A stretch of DNA of 10,711 nucleotides from CAYPOY01 sp964412395 (GTDB lineage: Bacteria > Chloroflexota > Anaerolineae > B4-G1), in contig CAYPOY010000166.1 in the NCBI GenBank assembly GCA_964412395.1, forward strand, positions 1 through 10,711, written 5' to 3'. Positions 6,241 to 10,711 of this stretch are shown here, one piece after another. The notes below the pieces were generated by a model. It was given only the letters and a program-made list of their open reading frames with translations, did no database searches and was not told where the DNA came from. The translations under genes were made by a program, and so were the position numbers. Each line of letters starts with the position of its first letter. The stretch's first letter is position 1.

Positions 6241-6954
6241 CTACTCTCCGCCCAGGTAAGCAGTCTTCACTTTGGGGTTCTCCCGCAGTTCCTCGACCGA
6301 TCCCTCCAGTACCACTCGACCGGTCTCTATGACATACCCGCGCTCGGCAATGGAAAAGGCCATTTGTGCATTCTGCTCCACGATTAGAATGGTCATGCTT
6401 TGTTCATTCAACTGACGGATGACATTGAAGATTTCCCGCACCAGAAGAGGAGCCAGGCCCATCGAGGGCTCATCCAGGAGAAGCAGCTTAACGTTGGCCA
6501 TCAAGGCACGAGCGATGGAGAGCATCTGCCGCTCACCGCCGCTGAGGGTACCAGCGGTCTGGTTGGTCCGCTCCTCAAGACGGGGGAAGATGGAGAACAC
6601 CCATTCCATATCTCGTTTGATGGCTTCTTTGTCCTTACGGATAAATGCCCCCATTTGTAGGTTCTCTAACACGGTGAGCGAAGGGAAGACCTGGTGTCCG
6701 TCGGGGACAAGGGCGATGCCTCGAGTAACGAGTTGGTGGGCAGGCATGCCCTGAATCTCCTCACCGTCCAGCAGGACGCGACCGGTGCGCGGGGCAAGGA
6801 TACCACTGATCGTTTTCAACGTCGTCGTCTTGCCAGCTCCGTTGGCTCCGATCATAGTCACGATCTCGCCCTCATCTACGGTGAGGGAAACCCCGAACAA
6901 AGCCTGCATATCACCGTAGTAAGTATGCAGGTCATGAACTTCCAACATAGCCAT
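6241..6954 (-). CDS. livF: LivF-type ABC transporter ATPase
   Basis: A 237-residue ATPase of the usual LivF length (about 235). Walker A GANGAGKTT begins at residue 36. Other motifs are GIALVPDGHQVFPSLTVLENL, signature LSGGERQ at 137-143, Walker B LLLLDEPSMGLAP with DE at 161-162, and VEQN with Gln at the switch position (194), which is normal for LivF. It partners LivG on the inner face of the membrane. It is the first gene of the importer operon, unlike the common order with livF last. ATG at 6954 is preceded by AAGGAG at a rather long spacing of about 11-12 bases, so initiation may be moderate. A perfect-consensus promoter lies about 130 bases upstream. Confidence 0.93.
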   Translation of the reverse strand: MAMLEVHDLHTYYGDMQALFGVSLTVDEGEIVTMIGANGAGKTTTLKTISGILAPRTGRVLLDGEEIQGMPAHQLVTRGIALVPDGHQVFPSLTVLENLQMGAFIRKDKEAIKRDMEWVFSIFPRLEERTNQTAGTLSGGERQMLSIARALMANVKLLLLDEPSMGLAPLLVREIFNVIRQLNEQSMTILIVEQNAQMAFSIAERGYVIETGRVVLEGSVEELRENPKVKTAYLGGE

Positions 6955-7083
6955 AGGACATCACTTCTCCTTACTTCTCTGATTGACTAACACGAGTGTG
7001 AGCAGAGGACCAAACCCTTGGCAGAAAATGGAGTAAAACGACTCGGATCACGACGGTCTCGAACAAATGGCAGAAACGTTGAA

Positions 7084-7112
7084 ATTATACATTTGCTTCT
7101 CTTTGCTGTCAA
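7084..7112 (-). promoter_or_regulatory. livF: Consensus sigma70 promoter for the importer operon
   Basis: On the minus strand TTGACA (7112-7107), a 17-bp spacer and TATAAT (7089-7084) match the consensus at all twelve positions. The predicted start is near 7077, giving a leader of about 120 bases before livF. The 311-base gap 6955-7265 otherwise holds the second copy of the 28-bp repeat just upstream of the promoter. No clear terminator was seen after the preceding oxidoreductase gene. Confidence 0.8.
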
Positions 7113-7124
7113 ATCGGCGACTGC

Positions 7125-7152
7125 CGTTCGCCGAAGGTCTCTGACCGAGGCG
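7125..7152. repeat. 28-bp direct repeat, copy 2
   Basis: An exact copy of 4780-4807 in the same orientation, placed 13 bp upstream of the -35 box of the livF promoter. The flanks are only loosely alike (both copies have GGCC and AGCA a few bases away on the minus-strand 5' side). The full outer stem seen around copy 1 is not present here. Confidence 0.75.
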
Positions 7153-7265
7153 CTGCTGCGGCCAGGATAGCTGATGAATCGTGCGTCTCTGGAACGCAAC
7201 AGACTCGCGGAATGAACTTATGTAAAGTCACACCGGGTTAGGTTGTAGTACTGACGCCAGCCAGG

Positions 7266-8423
7266 TTACTTCAGTTTCTCCTCCCCTCCAAATTCCCGGT
7301 ACGGGCTCAACTCCTCCAGGGCCTCCTCGTCCTCCGGCGTGAGTGCCTCCTGCACCATCCGGGCTAGCAGTGTACCCACCCCCGGCCCCAGCATGTACCC
7401 CTGCCCGCACATGCCGACGGCGTAGATGTACCCCTCCAGTTCCCGCGCCCGGCCCACGATGGGGAAACCGTCGGGCGTCATCGGGTAGAGGCCCCGCCAG
7501 GTGCGCCGCACCTTGATGTTGGCTAGTTTGGGCATCAGGTCCACCATCCGTGGGGCGATCATCGGCAGGAAGGCGGACGTCTCCCGCCGGTTGGTGCCGA
7601 CGATGGGCGGGTCAGGGGTGATGCAAAAGACAATGGCACCGGTCCCATGCTGGTAGAAGTAGTAGTTCTTAGAACCCTTGGCGGGCCGGATGTCCACCAC
7701 CATCGGCTCCACGAAGCGTTCAACCGGCTCGGTGATCCCCGCCTCGTGGCTATCGGGCACCACCGGCACGTCCAGCCCGGCCCCCTGGGCCGCTGCCCGC
7801 GCCCAGGGGCCGGCGGCGTTGATGACCACCTCCGTAGCGTAGCCCCCCTTGTCGGTGCGCACCCCCACCACCCGCCCCCGGCGGCGGATGACGCCGGTGA
7901 CCCGCTCGCGGAAGCGGAACTCCACTCCCCGCTCCTTCGCCCGGGTGTAGAAGGCGTGGGAGGTCAGGAGCGGAGAGGCTGACCCATCCCCCGGCGAATA
8001 GGTCCCGCCGATGAGTTCCTCTCGGTTCAGATCCGGGATCACCCCCAGGAGATCGTCTCGATCCAGCCAGCGGATGTCCAGCCCGTAGGATTGCTGGATT
8101 TTGAGAAGGTCTTTCAGGACGCGCTCATCCCGCTCCCGGTAGGCGACGAAGGAATAGCCCCCCTGGTACCACTCGACGTTGTCACCGTAGGTCTCCTGCC
8201 AGGTGGAGAAAACCTCGATGGATTTGAGACAGAGGCGGATCTTGGAGGGGACGGAGTGGGTGGCGCGGATGCCACCGATGGCGGCCTTGTTGCTGCCCTG
8301 GCCCGGACTGGCGAACTGGTCAATGACCAGCGGTTTGAGCCCGGCCTGGGTCAGGAAAAAGGCGGCCGGGAGCCCTACGCTCCCCGCGCCGATGATGATG
8401 GCATCATAGACTTGTGTGGTCAT
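7266..8423 (-). CDS. FAD-dependent oxidoreductase of the DAO/SoxB (sarcosine oxidase beta-like) family
   Basis: A 385-residue flavoprotein. The FAD-binding Rossmann motif GAGSVG is at residues 12-17 (AIIIGAGSVGLPAAFFL). SNKAAIGGIRATHS after it is the SoxB-type loop; EVVINAAGPWA and, near the C-terminus, GLYPMTPDGFPIVGR and GMCGQGYMLGPGVG complete the D-amino-acid-oxidase fold. The family oxidises C-N bonds of secondary or tertiary amines and amino acids (sarcosine, dimethylglycine, proline, hydroxyproline, opines). It would be the amine-oxidising subunit, passing electrons to the iron-sulfur flavoprotein encoded just upstream, with which it overlaps by one base (TGATG). GAGGGAGGGG is the ribosome site for ATG at 8423; GTG at 8426 is a minor alternative. 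No covalent-FAD site could be assigned. The exact substrate is unknown; proline-type or N-methylated amino acids are inferred from context. Confidence 0.88.
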   Translation of the reverse strand: MTTQVYDAIIIGAGSVGLPAAFFLTQAGLKPLVIDQFASPGQGSNKAAIGGIRATHSVPSKIRLCLKSIEVFSTWQETYGDNVEWYQGGYSFVAYRERDERVLKDLLKIQQSYGLDIRWLDRDDLLGVIPDLNREELIGGTYSPGDGSASPLLTSHAFYTRAKERGVEFRFRERVTGVIRRRGRVVGVRTDKGGYATEVVINAAGPWARAAAQGAGLDVPVVPDSHEAGITEPVERFVEPMVVDIRPAKGSKNYYFYQHGTGAIVFCITPDPPIVGTNRRETSAFLPMIAPRMVDLMPKLANIKVRRTWRGLYPMTPDGFPIVGRARELEGYIYAVGMCGQGYMLGPGVGTLLARMVQEALTPEDEEALEELSPYREFGGEEKLK

Positions 8424-10555
8424 CACACCCCTCCCTCGTGAATGTCGGTGGCGTGCACGATGGGGACGGCCTCCCTTGGCCCCTCCCCGGTGACGATGCT
8501 GGCGAGGGCCCCCAGTGGCACTTCGATGAACAACGGCCTCCGAGTGTTCTCCGTCACTTGCTCCAGCGGAACCACCTCCTCACGGAACAAGCGCTTGATC
8601 AGGTTAGTGCAGGTCTTGCCACCGCAGGCCCCCATCCCGGCCCGCGTTACCGCCTTGATGTGGTTCATGTCCCGCACGCCAGCCCGGATGAGCGCGCGGA
8701 TCTCCCCCGCCGTCACCCGCTCGCAGCGGCAGATGATCTCGTCGTCGGCCATCCGCTCCACGTACCGCTCCAACGGCTCCGTCACCTCCGGCTCCTGCAC
8801 GCGGATGCCCGCGACGTGGCGGGCGTACTCCCGGGGTACCCGCACCCGCACCAGGCAGGCCCGGTCAGCGAACTCGGGCGTCTGCACCTTCACCACCTCC
8901 ACGCCGCCCAGTACCGCCCCCTCGGTGTCCAGGATCGTCACCACATCCCCCTTGTGGATAGTATCAGCGGAGAACTCGTAGGGGATGGTGACGATAGGAT
9001 ACTCAGGGTCCTTCCGGTAGTCCACCAGCGTGATGGCAAGCCCTGGGCAGACAGCGACACACTGGGCACAGCCGGTGCAGCCCTCCCCCACGTACTCCGG
9101 CAGACCCCGGATGTCCTCCCCCTCAATGATGATGCAGCCCTGGGAGCAGACGGAAGTACAGGGGTTGCAGGGAATCTCCTGGGAGCAGTGGAGCACGGGG
9201 AAGACACCCTCCTCTATCTCCGGGATGTCCTCGGTGACAACCGCGCCGGGGCGGGATTTAAGTACCTCGGCGGTGCTGTACCACTCCTGCGGGATCTCGC
9301 CTATATCCCGCCCCAGGCTGCGGGCGATTTCCAGCCCCCGGATGCGGCCGGTGAACATCGCCGCCGACGCCTCAGCGATCTCCTCCGCGTCCCCCGCCGC
9401 GAAAACCGGCAGGCCAAACTCCCGCGCCTTGTGGATGAACTCGTCCACCGGGTCCAGCCCCACGGCGACCAGCACCGTGTCGCAGGCAAATGTCTTCTCG
9501 GTGCCAGGGATGGACCGCCAGCTCTCGTCAATCTGAGCGATGGTCACCGACTCCACCTCCTGCTCTCCGTCCGCGTTGAGAACGGTGTGGGAGGTGTAGA
9601 TGGGGACGCCCAGGCGGGCCAGTTTGTCCTTATGGACCTTGTAGCCGGAGCAATCCGGCAGCGCCTCGCACAAGCCGACGACCTCTATACCAGCCTGGAG
9701 GGCGTGGTAGCCAGCGATCAGGCCGACGTTCCCCCCACCGACGATGAACAGCCGCCCGGTTGGCCTCACCAGGTCCCGGTTGACCAGGGTCTGGAAGGCA
9801 CCTGCGCCGTAGACCCCCGGCAGAGTGTTCCCCTTGAAGGCCAGCGACTTCTCCCGTGCGCCGGTGGTCACCAACAGGACGTGGGGTTGGACGACGATGT
9901 AGCGTCCTTCCCGCAGCACGCCAACTTTGCGGTCGGAGAAGACAGCCAGCGCGGTCGTGTTGAGCCAGACCTGGACGTTCTCGAACTGGTGCACCTCCTG
10001 CTCCAGTTTCGTGGCGATGTCAATGCCCCGCGTCCCGGCGTAGCAGGCATCAATCGAGCCAAAGAACTTGTGGGTCTGGAGAACCAATTTGCCGCCCAGT
10101 CTGTGCTTGTCGTCCACAATGAGCGTGCGCACGCCAGCCTTCCCCAGTTCAATGGCTGCCGAGAGCCCCGCCGGTCCGCCGCCGATGATCAGGCACTCCA
10201 CCTCGACGGTCTCGACGGCCTGCATCCTGGGCACGGTGTGCACATCGGGCAGGGCCGGCTTTCCGTCCATCGGCTCGACCCGCATTCCCTGCCGCACGGG
10301 GGTCATGCAGGCCTTGACGGGAAGGCCATCGGCCATCACCAGGCACTGGGCGCACTGGCCGTTGGCGCAGAAGATGCCCTGGGGGGCACCGTCTTTGTAG
10401 TGATGGCCAAAGATGCGCACCCCGTTAGCGAAAAGGGCCGAGGCGATGGTCTCCCCCTCGCGGGCTTGCATCGTCTGGCCCTGCCAGGTGAACTCGAACC
10501 CCAATCGCTCCTCGACCGGGAGGATGGGGTGTTCACGAATGCGGTAATCCGCCAT
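8423..10555 (-). CDS. Multi-cofactor amine dehydrogenase subunit: [2Fe-2S], FAD/NAD(P) oxidoreductase, ferredoxin and BFD domains fused (SoxA/HcnA/OoxA-like)
   Basis: A 710-residue fusion. Residues about 18-95 form a [2Fe-2S] domain with Cys 63, 68, 71 and 83 (CANGQCAQC then KAC), as in sarcosine oxidase alpha and HcnA. Residues about 118-435 form a pyridine nucleotide-disulfide oxidoreductase-type core with GGGPAG (125-130) for FAD and GGGNVG (273-278) for a second nucleotide. Residues 457-505 form a two-cluster ferredoxin domain (Cys 463, 466, 470, 474; 493, 496, 499, 503P). The C-terminal part has CRCE (609, 611) and CGGKTC (644, 649), a BFD-type [2Fe-2S] site. All cofactor ligands look intact. 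The DAO-type subunit encoded next probably feeds electrons into this wire, with ferredoxin or NAD(P) as possible exits. Opine and hydrogen-cyanide systems commonly split these domains over two polypeptides. ATG at 10555 follows GAGGAGG; the frame to TTG 10612 runs into the promoter. Confidence 0.9.
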   Translation of the reverse strand: MADYRIREHPILPVEERLGFEFTWQGQTMQAREGETIASALFANGVRIFGHHYKDGAPQGIFCANGQCAQCLVMADGLPVKACMTPVRQGMRVEPMDGKPALPDVHTVPRMQAVETVEVECLIIGGGPAGLSAAIELGKAGVRTLIVDDKHRLGGKLVLQTHKFFGSIDACYAGTRGIDIATKLEQEVHQFENVQVWLNTTALAVFSDRKVGVLREGRYIVVQPHVLLVTTGAREKSLAFKGNTLPGVYGAGAFQTLVNRDLVRPTGRLFIVGGGNVGLIAGYHALQAGIEVVGLCEALPDCSGYKVHKDKLARLGVPIYTSHTVLNADGEQEVESVTIAQIDESWRSIPGTEKTFACDTVLVAVGLDPVDEFIHKAREFGLPVFAAGDAEEIAEASAAMFTGRIRGLEIARSLGRDIGEIPQEWYSTAEVLKSRPGAVVTEDIPEIEEGVFPVLHCSQEIPCNPCTSVCSQGCIIIEGEDIRGLPEYVGEGCTGCAQCVAVCPGLAITLVDYRKDPEYPIVTIPYEFSADTIHKGDVVTILDTEGAVLGGVEVVKVQTPEFADRACLVRVRVPREYARHVAGIRVQEPEVTEPLERYVERMADDEIICRCERVTAGEIRALIRAGVRDMNHIKAVTRAGMGACGGKTCTNLIKRLFREEVVPLEQVTENTRRPLFIEVPLGALASIVTGEGPREAVPIVHATDIHEGGV

Positions 10556-10583
10556 AACGTCCTCCTCGGAATGGGATGGGTAT

Positions 10584-10612
10584 ATGATACGCCCAAGTGT
10601 GATAGGAGGCAA
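10584..10612 (-). promoter_or_regulatory. Probable sigma70 promoter for the oxidoreductase operon
   Basis: Minus strand TTGCCT (10612-10607), a 17-bp spacer and TATCAT (10589-10584) match four and five of six consensus bases. The predicted start is near 10577, leaving a leader of about 20 bases that contains the GAGGAGG ribosome site. The remaining 99 bases to the window end show no gene. Confidence 0.55.
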
Positions 10613-10711
10613 GTCGGGGGGACACTACAACGGATAAAGACAAAAACGGAAAGAAAGTGGAATGCTTGCTTCCCCTCCGCCTCAACCTGGTGTACAATTC
10701 AAGCCCCCCAC

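Noticed and set aside
7200..7265. Terminator after the DAO-type gene
   Set aside because: No stem followed by a U-run could be found; only very short inverted matches such as CTG/CAG around 7251-7260.
10556..10612. Extended start of the 710-residue oxidoreductase at TTG 10612
   Set aside because: The extension is the promoter and leader itself; ATG 10555 has GAGGAGG at the right distance.
10661..10711. Divergent plus-strand promoter at the window end (TACAAT near 10693)
   Set aside because: No -35-like hexamer lies at 16-18 bp and no gene follows within the window.

Overview
All genes recognised here lie on the minus strand, so transcription runs from high to low coordinates. The taxon cannot be fixed from the sequence alone. 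A GTG-started lipoprotein with an Ala/Pro-rich linker after the lipid cysteine, strong AGGAGG ribosome sites, an MttB-family gene and short dispersed intergenic repeats fit an anaerobic, metagenome-type bacterium. Chloroflexota (Anaerolineae-like) is my best guess, at low certainty.

Layout in transcription order. (1) 10555-7266 is a two-gene oxidoreductase operon: a 710-residue multi-cofactor flavoprotein/iron-sulfur protein (SoxA/HcnA/OoxA-like N-terminal half, two-cluster ferredoxin domain, BFD-type [2Fe-2S] C-terminus), coupled by a TGATG overlap to a SoxB/DAO-type FAD amine oxidase or dehydrogenase. (2) 7112-6955 is a leader with a perfect-consensus sigma70 promoter (TTGACA, 17 bp, TATAAT). 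(3) 6954-2097 is a complete branched-chain-amino-acid-type (HAAT) ABC importer in the order livF, binding lipoprotein, livH, livM, livG. Structured intergenic elements lie on both sides of the binding-protein gene. (4) 2097-1698 is a proline racemase-superfamily gene, translationally coupled to livG but destroyed by an internal, frameshifting deletion of about 200 codons. (5) 1555-869 is a YheO/DauR-type regulator with its own promoter, and a perfect 11-bp inverted repeat overlaps its -35 box. (6) 890-777 is an out-of-frame relic of an ABC ATPase Walker A region. (7) 760-1 is the first half of an MttB-family methyltransferase that runs off the window.

My inference for the locus is uptake and catabolism of an N-methylated or cyclic amino acid, such as proline betaine, N-methylproline, hydroxyproline or a related betaine. 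The importer brings it in, the MttB-family protein could demethylate a quaternary amine, the two-subunit dehydrogenase could oxidise the secondary or tertiary amine, and the lost racemase/epimerase once acted on a proline-type substrate. The two gene remnants suggest the locus has recently been pruned or rearranged, perhaps changing its substrate range. No RNA genes, CRISPR arrays or insertion sequences were seen.
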